Shown one piece after another: positions 24,337-32,407 of a DNA stretch of 64,000 nt (positions are counted from its first letter, which is position 1; each line of letters begins with the position of its first letter). The stretch is taken from NCBI RefSeq assembly GCF_001423525.1, contig NZ_LMOI01000023.1:124001-188000 (forward strand). Reading direction: 5' to 3'. Both the position numbers and the translations under genes were made by a program. The DNA comes from Arthrobacter sp. Leaf137. GTDB lineage: Bacteria > Actinomycetota > Actinomycetes > Actinomycetales > Micrococcaceae. Below the pieces are notes generated by a model. It did no database searches. It saw only the letters and a program-made list of their open reading frames with translations, and was not told the DNA's origin.

Positions 24337-25374
24337 CTAGGACGGTTCGTGGTTCTGGCCTTCGCGGGCCAGTGCGGTAAGCCTGGACACCGCGCGGAAG
24401 TACTTCTTCATGTAGCCGCCGGCCATCATTTCCTCTGTGAAGAGCTTGTCGAACGGCACGCCGCTGGCAAGGATGGGGACGTCCTTGTCGTAGAGTCGGT
24501 CCGCAAGGACCACGAACCGCAGCGCCACGGCCTGCTCGGTGATGGTCTCCACGTTGCGCCACACCACACCGTCGATCCCGTCGATGAGTTGGCGGTACCG
24601 GCTGGGGTGCACTCCGGCGAGGTGGTGGATCAGGGTGCTGAACTCGTCCTGGGCCACCGTCTTGCCGTCGAACTCGGCCTTCATGTGGGATGACAGTTCA
24701 CTGTTCTTCAGCGGGGCCGGGGCTGCCGGCAAGCCGCGGTGGCGGAAGTCTTCGCCGTCAATGCGGATGACGTCGAACTGGTCCGCCAGGACCTGGATCT
24801 CGCGCTGGAAATCCACAGCGGCAAAGCGGCCGTCACCCAGCGAGCCGGGCAGGGTGTTGGAGGTGGCAGCCAGCTTTACGCCGGCGTCGGCCAGTTCACG
24901 CATCAGCCGGGACATCAGGACTGTGTCGCCCGGGTCGTCGAGTTCGAATTCGTCGATGCACACCAGCTTGTAGCTGCTGAGTGCGTCAACTGTTTTGCGG
25001 AAAGACAGGGCGCCCACCAGGTTGGTGTACTCAACGAAGGTGCCGAAGGCCTTCAGTCCGGGGGCGGCGTGCCAGAGCGAAGCAAGGAGGTGGGTCTTGC
25101 CCACGCCGAATCCGCCGTCCAGGTAGATACCGGCACGCGAACTGTCCTTCTTGCCGAACAGTTTTTTGAAGAGCCCGCCGCCGTCAGACGGTGCCACGTT
25201 GCCGGCGAACCCCTCCAGGGCCTGGACGGCAGCAGCCTGGCTGGGCTGCTTCGGGTCCGGACGGTAGCTGGCGAAGGACACCTGGCCAAACCGCGGCGAT
25301 GGATAGAAACCCTTAAGGAGTTCGTTCACCGACACTGCAGGAGTGCGCGCCGCAAGCTGTTCGATCTGTACCAA
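24337..25374 (-). CDS. zapE: ZapE/AFG1-like AAA ATPase
   Basis: P-loop ATPase of the AFG1/ZapE family, linked in E. coli to division-ring stability and in mitochondria to protein quality control. The 345-residue product has Walker A GGFGVGKTHL (around residue 83), Walker B LVCIDEFEL, sensor-1-like AATSNTLP and the C-terminal ALRFVVLADRLYDKDVP typical of the family. The frame is open to 25479; I prefer TTG at 25372-25374 (LVQIEQLAARTP), since no ATG or GTG inside the homologous part fits. The start is the least certain point. It is divergent from the sulfurtransferase gene. Confidence 0.88.
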   Translation of the reverse strand: MVQIEQLAARTPAVSVNELLKGFYPSPRFGQVSFASYRPDPKQPSQAAAVQALEGFAGNVAPSDGGGLFKKLFGKKDSSRAGIYLDGGFGVGKTHLLASLWHAAPGLKAFGTFVEYTNLVGALSFRKTVDALSSYKLVCIDEFELDDPGDTVLMSRLMRELADAGVKLAATSNTLPGSLGDGRFAAVDFQREIQVLADQFDVIRIDGEDFRHRGLPAAPAPLKNSELSSHMKAEFDGKTVAQDEFSTLIHHLAGVHPSRYRQLIDGIDGVVWRNVETITEQAVALRFVVLADRLYDKDVPILASGVPFDKLFTEEMMAGGYMKKYFRAVSRLTALAREGQNHEPS

Positions 25375-25603
25375 GGTGGTCCGTTCTGCTGGTAGGTGGT
25401 CCCCAGAAAGGATACCGGCTTCGCGGTCCCCGTCCGGGCACAGCGTCGGCGGGACCACCAGGGGTGATGAAGCCAACATTTCGTCCTGTTAACGGAATAC
25501 GGACAACGCATCTGCCGCTGGATAGTGTGGGGAAAGGTCCCCATGCAGGAGCCGTTTTCCGCACTGCGCGGCCCTCCCGTGTCCTCGATGAAAGGCCAAC
25601 ACC

Positions 25604-26527
25604 ATGCCCTACCCCGTTGAACAGAATGAAAAGTTCGCCGCCTATGCCCACCCGGAGCGGCTGGTTTCCACCGAGTGGCTTGCCTCCGCCCTGGAGAGCG
25701 GCGCCGTTGCCAACGGTGAGCTGGTGGTCGTGGAATCGGACGAGGACGTGCTGCTGTACGAGACCGGCCACATCCCCGGCGCAGTGAAGATCGACTGGCA
25801 CACCGACCTGAACGACGACGTCACCCGCGACTACGTTGACGGCGCAGCCTTCGCTGAGCTGGCCGCCTCGAAGGGCATCTCCCGCGACACCACCGTGGTG
25901 ATCTACGGCGACAAGTCCAACTGGTGGGCCGCCTACGCCCTGTGGGTCTTCACCCTGTTCGGCCACCAGGACGTGCGCCTGCTCGACGGCGGCCGGGACA
26001 AGTGGATCGCCGAAGGCCGGGACCTGACCAGGGACAAGCCTGCGCCCGCCACGGGCGACTACCCCGTGGTGGAGCGCGACGACGCCCCCATCCGCGCCTT
26101 CAAGGACGACGTGCTGGCCCACCTGGGCAAGCCCCTGATCGACGTCCGCTCCGCCGAGGAGTACACCGGCCAGCGCACGCACATGCCGGCGTACCCGGAA
26201 GAGGGCGCACTGCGCGGCGGCCATATCCCCACTGCTGCCTCTGTGCCGTGGGCCCGCGCAGCGGCCGAAGACGGCACGTTCCGCAGCCGGGAAGAACTTG
26301 ACGCCATTTACCTCGGCGAGGCCGGCCTTGCCGCGGGCGACGACGTGGTGGCCTACTGCCGCATCGGCGAGCGTTCCAGCCACACCTGGTTCGCACTGAA
26401 GTTCTTGCTGGGCTTCGAGTCCGTCCGTAACTATGACGGCTCCTGGACCGAGTGGGGCAACGCCGTCCGCGTCCCCATTGTCAAGGGCGCCGAGCGCGGC
26501 TCCTTCCCGGTCGCCGTTGGAGTCTGA
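25604..26527 (+). CDS. thiosulfate/3-mercaptopyruvate sulfurtransferase (two rhodanese domains)
   Basis: Transfers a sulfane sulfur to a thiophilic acceptor. In 307 residues there is an inactive N-terminal rhodanese domain (about 20-145) and a catalytic C-terminal one (about 165-300) with the active-site Cys at 252 in YCRIGERSSH; the CRxGxR loop points to thiosulfate as the donor. GAAAGG lies 9 nt before the ATG. It is followed after 27 nt by sufE, so persulfide delivery to Fe-S or thio-cofactor synthesis is plausible. It resembles mycobacterial CysA2/CysA3 and SseA. Confidence 0.92.
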   Translation: MPYPVEQNEKFAAYAHPERLVSTEWLASALESGAVANGELVVVESDEDVLLYETGHIPGAVKIDWHTDLNDDVTRDYVDGAAFAELAASKGISRDTTVVIYGDKSNWWAAYALWVFTLFGHQDVRLLDGGRDKWIAEGRDLTRDKPAPATGDYPVVERDDAPIRAFKDDVLAHLGKPLIDVRSAEEYTGQRTHMPAYPEEGALRGGHIPTAASVPWARAAAEDGTFRSREELDAIYLGEAGLAAGDDVVAYCRIGERSSHTWFALKFLLGFESVRNYDGSWTEWGNAVRVPIVKGAERGSFPVAVGV

Positions 26528-26541
26528 CGAAGGCTCCCGCG

Positions 26542-26547
26542 TAAACT
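26542..26547 (+). promoter_or_regulatory. -10 element for sufE
   Basis: TAAACT 7 nt before the sufE ATG with TTGGAG 19 nt upstream, inside the end of the sulfurtransferase gene. It suggests that sufE also has its own leaderless transcript. Confidence 0.45.
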
Positions 26548-26554
26548 TGCCCTG

Positions 26555-27019
26555 ATGACTACTCAAGCCTTGCCTTCCGCCCTCGCGGCGATTGTGGACG
26601 ACTTCCAGGCCCTGTCCGAGCCCGAGCGGCTGCAGCTGCTGCTCGAATTCTCGGAGGGGCTTCCGGAACTTCCCGAACGGCTCACCAACCATCCCGAACT
26701 CCTGGAGCAGGTAGTGGAGTGCCAGTCGCCGCTGTTCCTGACCATCGAAACGGAAAAGGACGGCACTGCCGGTACTGGCACCGCCGTCCGGCTCTTTTTC
26801 AAAGCCCCCGCCGAAGCGCCCACCACGCGTGGCTTCGCCGGAGTGCTGCACGAAGGCCTGGACGGGCTCTCGGCGGCGGAAATCCTTGCGGTACCGGATG
26901 ATATGCCCGAACTGCTGGGCCTCACCCGGGCCATCACCCCGCTCCGGATGAGGGGCATGACGGCGATGCTGGGCAGGATCAAGCGCAAGGTAGCTGCAGC
27001 GTCCGGCGCCAGCGCCTGA
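26555..27019 (+). CDS. sufE: SufE-family sulfur acceptor
   Basis: Accepts persulfide sulfur from a cysteine desulfurase and passes it to Fe-S assembly. The 154-residue protein has the catalytic Cys at about position 56 in VVECQSPLFL and the helical pattern of SufE. A SufS is not in the window. Its place behind a sulfurtransferase is common in actinobacteria, which suggests that it may take sulfur from that enzyme. It is read in the same direction as ybaK, 12 nt later. Confidence 0.9.
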   Translation: MTTQALPSALAAIVDDFQALSEPERLQLLLEFSEGLPELPERLTNHPELLEQVVECQSPLFLTIETEKDGTAGTGTAVRLFFKAPAEAPTTRGFAGVLHEGLDGLSAAEILAVPDDMPELLGLTRAITPLRMRGMTAMLGRIKRKVAAASGASA

Positions 27020-27031
27020 CGCCACCACCAC

Positions 27032-27556
27032 GTGGCACGCAAAAGCACTGGACAGGGAACCCCGGCCACGGCGGCACTTGCCGCCGCCGGGGTTCCCTTC
27101 GTGCTGCACCCCTATTCCCATGATCCGGCCGCGGACAGCTACGGAGCGGAGGCGGCCGCAGTCCTGGGGATCGATCCGGCACGGGTGTTCAAGACCCTGA
27201 TGGTGGAGGTTGAAGGCAGGCTGGCCGTGGGCATCGTCCCCGTCAGCGGGACCCTGGACCTGAAGGCCTTCGCTGCAGCGATGGGGGCAAAGAAGGCCGC
27301 CATGGCAGATCCGGCCGCCGCGCAGCGCCGGACCGGCTACGTGCTGGGCGGTATCTCACCGCTTGGCCAACGGCTCCCCTCCCCTACAGTGCTCGATTCC
27401 TCCGCCCTGGAGCTGGACACCTTGCTCGTGTCCGGCGGCCGGCGCGGCCTGGATATCGAACTCGCACCGCTGGACCTTGTCCGGCTGACCGACGCAGTCA
27501 CCGCGCCGATCGGCAGTAAGGCGTCGCTGCCTGGCCAGGCTTGCCAGCCAGGCTGA
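27032..27556 (+). CDS. ybaK: YbaK/EbsC-type aminoacyl-tRNA deacylase
   Basis: Hydrolyses mischarged Cys-tRNA(Pro) or related species in trans. The 174-residue protein has the conserved VFKTLMVEVEG (catalytic Lys), LDLKAFAAAMGAKKA and YVLGGISPLGQ motifs of the YbaK/ProX fold. It starts with GTG 12 nt after sufE and is probably co-transcribed with it. Its stop (TGA, 27554-27556) abuts the reverse-strand stop of the hydrolase gene (TCA), with no spacer at all. Confidence 0.92.
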   Translation: MARKSTGQGTPATAALAAAGVPFVLHPYSHDPAADSYGAEAAAVLGIDPARVFKTLMVEVEGRLAVGIVPVSGTLDLKAFAAAMGAKKAAMADPAAAQRRTGYVLGGISPLGQRLPSPTVLDSSALELDTLLVSGGRRGLDIELAPLDLVRLTDAVTAPIGSKASLPGQACQPG

Positions 27557-28834
27557 TCAGCTCGGCTGCTCTCCCGGGCGGGTACCCGGGTTGAGGCGCG
27601 GCGCGAGCTGCTGCCGCAGCCACGCCTTCACCAGCCGCTCCCAGCGCTCGGGGTCCACGTTCCATTCCTTGGTGTGCCGTGCGTGGTTGAAGGCTTCGAA
27701 GGTCACCATTTCGGGGTTCCGCTCGGCCAGCAGCGCGGACGGCTTATAGGGCACGTACTCGTCATCGACGCTGTGCAGGATCAGGGTGGGGGTCCGGAGT
27801 TCGACGGCGCGTGAGACCCAGTCCATGGCCTTGAGGTCCACGGGCGCGGACAATCCCGTCAGCCTGCGCCCCAGCGGATGCCCCAGCATGAGCTGCCCGT
27901 ACCGGCCCACCAGCGAGGGAATCCGGTTCAGCTGCGCATGGTGGGCAAGGACGTTGACCCAATCGATGACCGGCGCGTCAAGGACCATGCCCCGGATCAG
28001 GTGCCGGTACCGGGACAGGTCCGCTGCCTGCAGGCAGATGGCCCCGCCCATGGACCAGCCAAAGAGCACAATCTCCTCGGCCCCGTTGTCCAGTGCATAC
28101 CCGATGGCCGCCTCAATGTCCTGCCATTCCGTGGAACCCAGTCCGTACCGGCCGTCATCCGCCGACGGCGCCAGGCCGTCATTGCGGTAGGAGAGCAGCA
28201 GGCTGGTCAGCCCCAGCTCCAGCGCCGGACCCACCGCGCGCAGCGCTTCCTGCCGGGTTGCGCCGCGCCCGTGGACCATGAGAGCCCAGGTCCGGGCGGT
28301 CCCGCCGGCGCGGACCAGCCAGGCCGGCGCCTCGCCGCGTTCCACGGGGATGGCCACCTCTTCGGCTGAATAGCCGGCGGCGGCAGGGTCCGGGTAGAGT
28401 GCGCCGCTCCACCAGCCCCAGCGGGCGGCGGAGAGGTCTCCGGCATAGACCGCTTCGACTTCTCGCAGCACCGTCCGCTCCGCCGGCGAGTACGAGACGA
28501 TGCGGCCTATCCTGGCGTGCCCCCTGCCGCCGTCGAAATAGAAGCCGTACCGGCCGTCCACCGTGGTGTCGTCCGTGGCGGCCAGGATCACCTGCTGCTT
28601 TTGCCCGTCGCGAATGACTGCGAGGACCTCCTGGTCCGACGTCCGCTGCCGTGCCGGCGTAATGACGCGGCGGGCGAAATACACGGCGAGCGCGGACGAA
28701 CCCGCAGCCAGGAGCCCGGTCAGGGAACTTCCCGCGATGGCACCGGCGATAGCCCATCGGGTCCCCAGCGACATGCCCCCTGTTTCCGGGGTGTGGGCAG
28801 TGTGCTCCGGGCGCGTCCGCAGATAAGAAGCCAT
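27557..28834 (-). CDS. membrane-anchored alpha/beta hydrolase
   Basis: A 425-residue protein with one N-terminal hydrophobic helix (about residues 27-52) and a serine-hydrolase domain from about 180. The nucleophile is S261 in LFGWSMGG; the Asp lies in SVDDEYVPYK and the His in NHARHTKEW. MVHGRGATR probably supplies the oxyanion hole. The fold and DUF-type N-terminus match a family of actinobacterial 'alpha/beta fold hydrolases' of unknown substrate. AGGAG precedes the ATG. It is divergent from the gene at 28972 and convergent with ybaK. Confidence 0.85.
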   Translation of the reverse strand: MASYLRTRPEHTAHTPETGGMSLGTRWAIAGAIAGSSLTGLLAAGSSALAVYFARRVITPARQRTSDQEVLAVIRDGQKQQVILAATDDTTVDGRYGFYFDGGRGHARIGRIVSYSPAERTVLREVEAVYAGDLSAARWGWWSGALYPDPAAAGYSAEEVAIPVERGEAPAWLVRAGGTARTWALMVHGRGATRQEALRAVGPALELGLTSLLLSYRNDGLAPSADDGRYGLGSTEWQDIEAAIGYALDNGAEEIVLFGWSMGGAICLQAADLSRYRHLIRGMVLDAPVIDWVNVLAHHAQLNRIPSLVGRYGQLMLGHPLGRRLTGLSAPVDLKAMDWVSRAVELRTPTLILHSVDDEYVPYKPSALLAERNPEMVTFEAFNHARHTKEWNVDPERWERLVKAWLRQQLAPRLNPGTRPGEQPS

Positions 28835-28959
28835 GCTCCTATTCTTACCGTCAGCTCAAGGATCATCGCATTCCGGCCCGGGCGGGTCCTGTGTGGAACG
28901 GCGCCTGTGCACCGTGACAGGCCCGTGTACGGGTTGGTGCGGCGCCCCACCTACAGGGC

Positions 28960-28965
28960 TAGGCT
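28960..28965 (+). promoter_or_regulatory. -10 element for the gene at 28972 (leaderless)
   Basis: TAGGCT exactly 6 nt before the ATG and no ribosome-binding site. Same layout as at 23017, 32396 and 55999. Confidence 0.55.
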
Positions 28966-28971
28966 AAGGCC

Positions 28972-29463
28972 ATGAGTGAACCCATCGTCATCCTGACCGA
29001 AGAGCCACTGGGGGCGGACGACCGCCTGAACATCGAACGCCTGGTGGACGGAGCAGACTCCCGGCTGCTGGTCCTTGTTCCAGCCAATACCGAGCGGCAC
29101 CTGCTGGTGGATTTCCTCGAACACCTCTCCCTGCTGGAAATTGCCGCGGCTTTCCGCGAACTCACGTCCCGCGGGCCGGACCCCGCAGAGGAACGCGCCC
29201 ACGCCACGGAGACCCTGTCTGCCTCACTTGCCGCCCTGGAAGGACTGGGGGCCGGAGTCGACGGCGAGGTGGTGGACGGCGGTGCGGTCAACGGACTGGT
29301 GGCCAAGGTCAGGGACACCGGCGCCGCGCAGGCAGTGGTGATCACGCGGCCGCACGCGGTGTCCGATACCTTCCACACCGACTGGGCGAACAAGGCCCAG
29401 GACCAGCTCGGCATTCCCGTCCTGCACCTGTACGCAGGATCGGGATTTATCGGCGACTCCTAG
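28972..29463 (+). CDS. conserved hypothetical, alpha/beta (USP-like) protein
   Basis: I do not recognise a named family. The 163-residue product alternates strands and helices (VILTEEPLG, LLVLVPAN, AQAVVITRPH, IPVLHLYAG), which looks like a universal-stress or similar Rossmann-like fold, but the ATP-binding G-x-x-G-x-x-x-x-x-G-S/T signature is missing. No membrane segment. It is 14 nt upstream of msrB in the same direction, so the two are probably one operon, and a role under stress would be consistent. Confidence 0.7.
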   Translation: MSEPIVILTEEPLGADDRLNIERLVDGADSRLLVLVPANTERHLLVDFLEHLSLLEIAAAFRELTSRGPDPAEERAHATETLSASLAALEGLGAGVDGEVVDGGAVNGLVAKVRDTGAAQAVVITRPHAVSDTFHTDWANKAQDQLGIPVLHLYAGSGFIGDS

Positions 29464-29477
29464 GCGTTGACCACAGC

Positions 29478-30014
29478 ATGAGTATCTTCGGAAACAACAT
29501 TTTCGGAAACAAGGCCACCCACGCTGTCGCGGACCCGGCAGCCGATACCCACGGCACCGGAGGGCAGGACGGCGGGGACGGGGCCGCCGTGCAGAAGTCC
29601 GATGCGCAGTGGCGCGAAGAGCTGACACCCGAGGAGTACCGCGTCCTCCGGCAGGCGGGTACCGAGCGCCCTTACACCGGCGAGTACTGGGACACGCACA
29701 CTGCGGGCGTGTATCAGTGCCGGGCCTGCGGGACCGAACTGTTCACCAGCAATGAGAAGTTCGATTCGCACTGCGGCTGGCCGTCGTTCTGGGCCCCTCT
29801 GGCCGAGGGTACCGTCCGCTACATTCACGACCGGACCATGGGGATGGACCGCGTGGAGGTCCGCTGCGGCGCCTGCGATTCACACCTGGGCCATGTGTTC
29901 GACGGCGAGGGCTACGGTACTCCCACGGACCAGCGCTACTGCATCAACTCCGTTTCACTGCGACTCGTCCCGAAGGACGGGGCAGTGGCGGCGGACGGCA
30001 CAACGGCAGGCTGA
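29478..30014 (+). CDS. msrB: peptide-methionine (R)-S-oxide reductase
   Basis: Reduces methionine-R-sulfoxide in proteins. The 178-residue protein has the MsrB core (about 42-165) with both zinc CxxC pairs (CRACG, CGACD), FDSHCGWPSF, LGHVFDGEG and the catalytic Cys in RYCINSVSL. The first 40 residues are an Asp/Gly-rich extension starting with a twice-repeated IFGN; a GTG at codon 38 would give the minimal protein. Cytosolic, as there is no signal peptide. Confidence 0.95.
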   Translation: MSIFGNNIFGNKATHAVADPAADTHGTGGQDGGDGAAVQKSDAQWREELTPEEYRVLRQAGTERPYTGEYWDTHTAGVYQCRACGTELFTSNEKFDSHCGWPSFWAPLAEGTVRYIHDRTMGMDRVEVRCGACDSHLGHVFDGEGYGTPTDQRYCINSVSLRLVPKDGAVAADGTTAG

Positions 30015-30147
30015 TTCAGCTGCCAGTGCCGGCGGGCGGGGCGCGGCGGTCAGCCAGGCCTGGCCCGCCCGCTGGCCCGTTTAAGGGCGTGGGCAGAGCG
30101 ACCATCCCCCAGCGCGGTGCAGGCTCAACGGGACGACCACAGCGCTG

Positions 30148-30162
30148 AGAAATAGTATTTCT
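30148..30162. promoter_or_regulatory. palindrome upstream of the DUF6421 gene
   Basis: AGAAATA, one base, TATTTCT: a perfect 15-bp dyad in a sharply AT-rich island, extended outward by TGAG...CTCA. It lies about 90 nt before the ATG at 30251 and looks like an operator for a dimeric regulator. No match to the Fur, DtxR or LexA consensus that I can recall. Confidence 0.5.
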
Positions 30163-30195
30163 TAGTCTCAACCGCTTTTCAGATTAGTTCTGCTT

Positions 30196-30231
30196 GTTGC
30201 TTGCTACGCTCCGAAGAGAGAAGCAAGCAAC
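30196..30231 (+). promoter_or_regulatory. 10-bp stem in the DUF6421 leader
   Basis: GTTGCTTGCT and AGCAAGCAAC are perfect 10-nt inverted repeats around a 16-nt loop, ending 6 nt before the GAAAGG ribosome-binding site. In RNA they would form a stable hairpin next to the Shine-Dalgarno sequence; as DNA they could be a second operator. Confidence 0.55.
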
Positions 30232-30250
30232 GCCCAGAAAGGCAGCGACG

Positions 30251-31615
30251 ATGACTGAAACCCTCACCGCCGTCCCCCGGATTTCCGCGGACAACCAGGA
30301 CTGGCTCCGGCTCCGGACCGCAGCGTCGGCCCTCCAGGCCCTGCAGGCCCCGGACGGCTCCGTGCCGGATGCGGCCAGCCACACCACGGCAGCAATGCAC
30401 GTGGACACCATCGTGGACGCCGTCCGGGCCCTCGCTCCAGCCTTCCCGCACGATGCCACCTACCTGGACACCGTCTGCGCCGACTTCACGGCCTGGGTGG
30501 CCGGCGGATTCGCTGTTCCGGACTTCCTCTCTTCGCTGCTGTCCTTCCAGCCCCAGGAGCAGCGGCAGGACGGCCTTCAGCACTTGGTGATCTTCCCCAT
30601 GTACACCCAAAACGGCAGCAACAGCCGGCTGGTGGAGGCCGTCCTGATCGAGGTCATCTGGCCGGAGTTCATCGCCGGCCTGGAGGCGGGCGACTACTCC
30701 AACAGACTGTTTGTTCCCATCCGGTTCGTGGACTTCACCGCAGGCTACGACACCAACTCCGCAGTCCTCTTCCCGGAAACCGTGGCCGTCAGCACCACAC
30801 CCACCTTCACCTGGGGCGCAATCTTTGCCGACCGCGAAGCTGCGCGCTTCCGGCGCGTGCTCAAAGCCGCCGCGGAAACCACCCGCCTGGAACTGCCCGA
30901 AGGCGCCGCTGAGCTGCTGGCCGACCAGGACCTGACCGAGGCCACCTTCGTCATGTGGGACCTGATCCACGACCGGACCCACATGCGCGGCGACCTGCCC
31001 TTCGATCCGTTCATGATCAAGCAGCGCATGCCCTTCTTCCTTTACTCACTGGAAGAACTCCGCTGCGACCTCACAGCCTTCCGGGAATCCGTGCGCATCG
31101 AAAAGGACGACGAGGCGGACCCCGAAGCCCGCCGGCACGCCAAACTGGTGCAGTATGCCGTGATCTTCGACAGGATCTTCCGCTTCGCCATCACCGGCAG
31201 CCGCGTCCGCAACTACGACGGCCTGGGCGGCCAGCTGCTGTTCGCCTGGCTGCACCAGCAGCACGTCCTGCACTGGACCGACACCCGACTCACCATCGAC
31301 TGGGACGGCGTGCCGGACGCGGTAATCGCACTGGGTGCCCGCATTGACGATCTCTACTGGCGCTCCATCGACCGGCCCAAGACCGCCCACTGGCTGGCCG
31401 CCTACGACCTCATCTCCGGCACGGTCACGCCCAACCCCGCGTCCGTCTGGGCAAAGGGCCCGGACGCCCTCCCGCTGTCCGGTGCCCCGCGCGGCTTGAC
31501 CGACCAGGTGTTGGACGATGAATTCCCGCTCTCCATGTTCTACGAGGCTTTGGAGAAGAAGATGCGCCCTGTCATCGAGTCCACCGCGGGCATCACCGGC
31601 AGTTCGGCGCTGTGA
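30251..31615 (+). CDS. DUF6421 family protein
   Basis: A 454-residue cytosolic protein of the actinobacterial DUF6421 family; function unknown. Conserved-looking stretches with potential metal or active-site residues are MWDLIHDRTHMRGDLPFD, where Asp and His are clustered, HLVIFPMYTQNG and LHQQHVLHWTD. The frame opens at 30194, but ATG 30251 follows GAAAGG and is taken as the start. It overlaps the next gene (SDR) by 4 nt in GTGA. The palindrome and leader hairpin suggest regulated expression. Confidence 0.75.
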   Translation: MTETLTAVPRISADNQDWLRLRTAASALQALQAPDGSVPDAASHTTAAMHVDTIVDAVRALAPAFPHDATYLDTVCADFTAWVAGGFAVPDFLSSLLSFQPQEQRQDGLQHLVIFPMYTQNGSNSRLVEAVLIEVIWPEFIAGLEAGDYSNRLFVPIRFVDFTAGYDTNSAVLFPETVAVSTTPTFTWGAIFADREAARFRRVLKAAAETTRLELPEGAAELLADQDLTEATFVMWDLIHDRTHMRGDLPFDPFMIKQRMPFFLYSLEELRCDLTAFRESVRIEKDDEADPEARRHAKLVQYAVIFDRIFRFAITGSRVRNYDGLGGQLLFAWLHQQHVLHWTDTRLTIDWDGVPDAVIALGARIDDLYWRSIDRPKTAHWLAAYDLISGTVTPNPASVWAKGPDALPLSGAPRGLTDQVLDDEFPLSMFYEALEKKMRPVIESTAGITGSSAL

Positions 31616-32346
31616 GCGGAACCTCCGGCTCGCTTCCGGCTTTCACCGTCCTCGTCACAGGCGGCAGCGGAGCCTCCGGGGTTGCGGTCGCGGGCGCCCT
31701 CCGCGCGGCCGGGCACCGGGTCATCACGGTGGGTTCCGATCAGCAGCGGATCGAGGCAGCAGCACAACAGGCGGGCGACGGCGTCACGCCCCTCACGTGC
31801 GACCTCGCCCGGCTCGACGACGTCAGGCAGCTCCGCGACGACGTCGCGCTCCAGGCCGGGGCCGTCGACGCCGTCATCCACCTGGTGGGCGGATGGCGGG
31901 GAGCGCAGGGAATCCCCGACCAGTCCGACGAGGACTGGGATTTCCTCGAGCGGGGTGCCGTCACGACGCTGCGCAACATCACGCGGGTGTTTTTTGACGA
32001 CATCGCCGCCTCCCCGCACGGCAGGTTCGCCATGGTCTCCTCCACTGCCGTGGAAAGTCCGGCGGCCAGCGTGGCCAACTACGTGGCCGCCAAAGCTGCC
32101 GCCGAAGCGTGGACCATGGCCGTGGCGGACGGTTTCCGCCGCGCGGCCGCGACCGGCGGCGACGGGCAGGCGGCCGCCGTCGTCCTCGTGGTGAAGGCCC
32201 TCGTGGACGACGGGCTGCGCCGCAGCCACCCGGAGCGGACGTTCCCGGGAGCCACGGACGTGGCCGAACTCGCGGCAGCGGTGGTGGGGCTGTTCGACGC
32301 CCCGGCGGTCGAGCTGAACGGCACCCGGGTCCGGCTGGCTCCGTGA
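31612..32346 (+). CDS. short-chain dehydrogenase/reductase
   Basis: A 244-residue NAD(P)-dependent oxidoreductase: glycine-rich TGGSGASG near the N-terminus, HLVGGWRG (replacing the usual NNAG) and catalytic S144, Y157 and K161 (VSSTAVES, NYVAAKAA). Substrate unknown. Start GTG at 31612 is coupled to DUF6421. The pair DUF6421-SDR and the threonine aldolase behind it recur together, so a shared pathway is possible. Confidence 0.88.
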   Translation: MSGTSGSLPAFTVLVTGGSGASGVAVAGALRAAGHRVITVGSDQQRIEAAAQQAGDGVTPLTCDLARLDDVRQLRDDVALQAGAVDAVIHLVGGWRGAQGIPDQSDEDWDFLERGAVTTLRNITRVFFDDIAASPHGRFAMVSSTAVESPAASVANYVAAKAAAEAWTMAVADGFRRAAATGGDGQAAAVVLVVKALVDDGLRRSHPERTFPGATDVAELAAAVVGLFDAPAVELNGTRVRLAP

Positions 32347-32395
32347 CCCGCCAGGACCCCGCCGCACAGGGGCAGCCCGCCCCGCAAGCCATACA

Positions 32396-32401
32396 TAGAC
32401 T
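32396..32401 (+). promoter_or_regulatory. -10 element of the threonine aldolase gene (leaderless)
   Basis: TAGACT 6 nt before the GTG at 32408. It separates the aldolase from the DUF6421-SDR unit by giving it a start of its own. Confidence 0.55.
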
Positions 32402-32407
32402 GGGAAT

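Noticed and set aside
25542..25619. 25-codon frame upstream of the sulfurtransferase as a cysteine leader peptide
   Set aside because: It contains no cysteine codons and overlaps the start of the main gene; mycobacterial attenuators of this kind depend on Cys codons.
25313..27121. 602-codon minus-strand frame opposite the sulfurtransferase and sufE
   Set aside because: The plus-strand genes have clear catalytic motifs; the frame is an antisense shadow with no domain.
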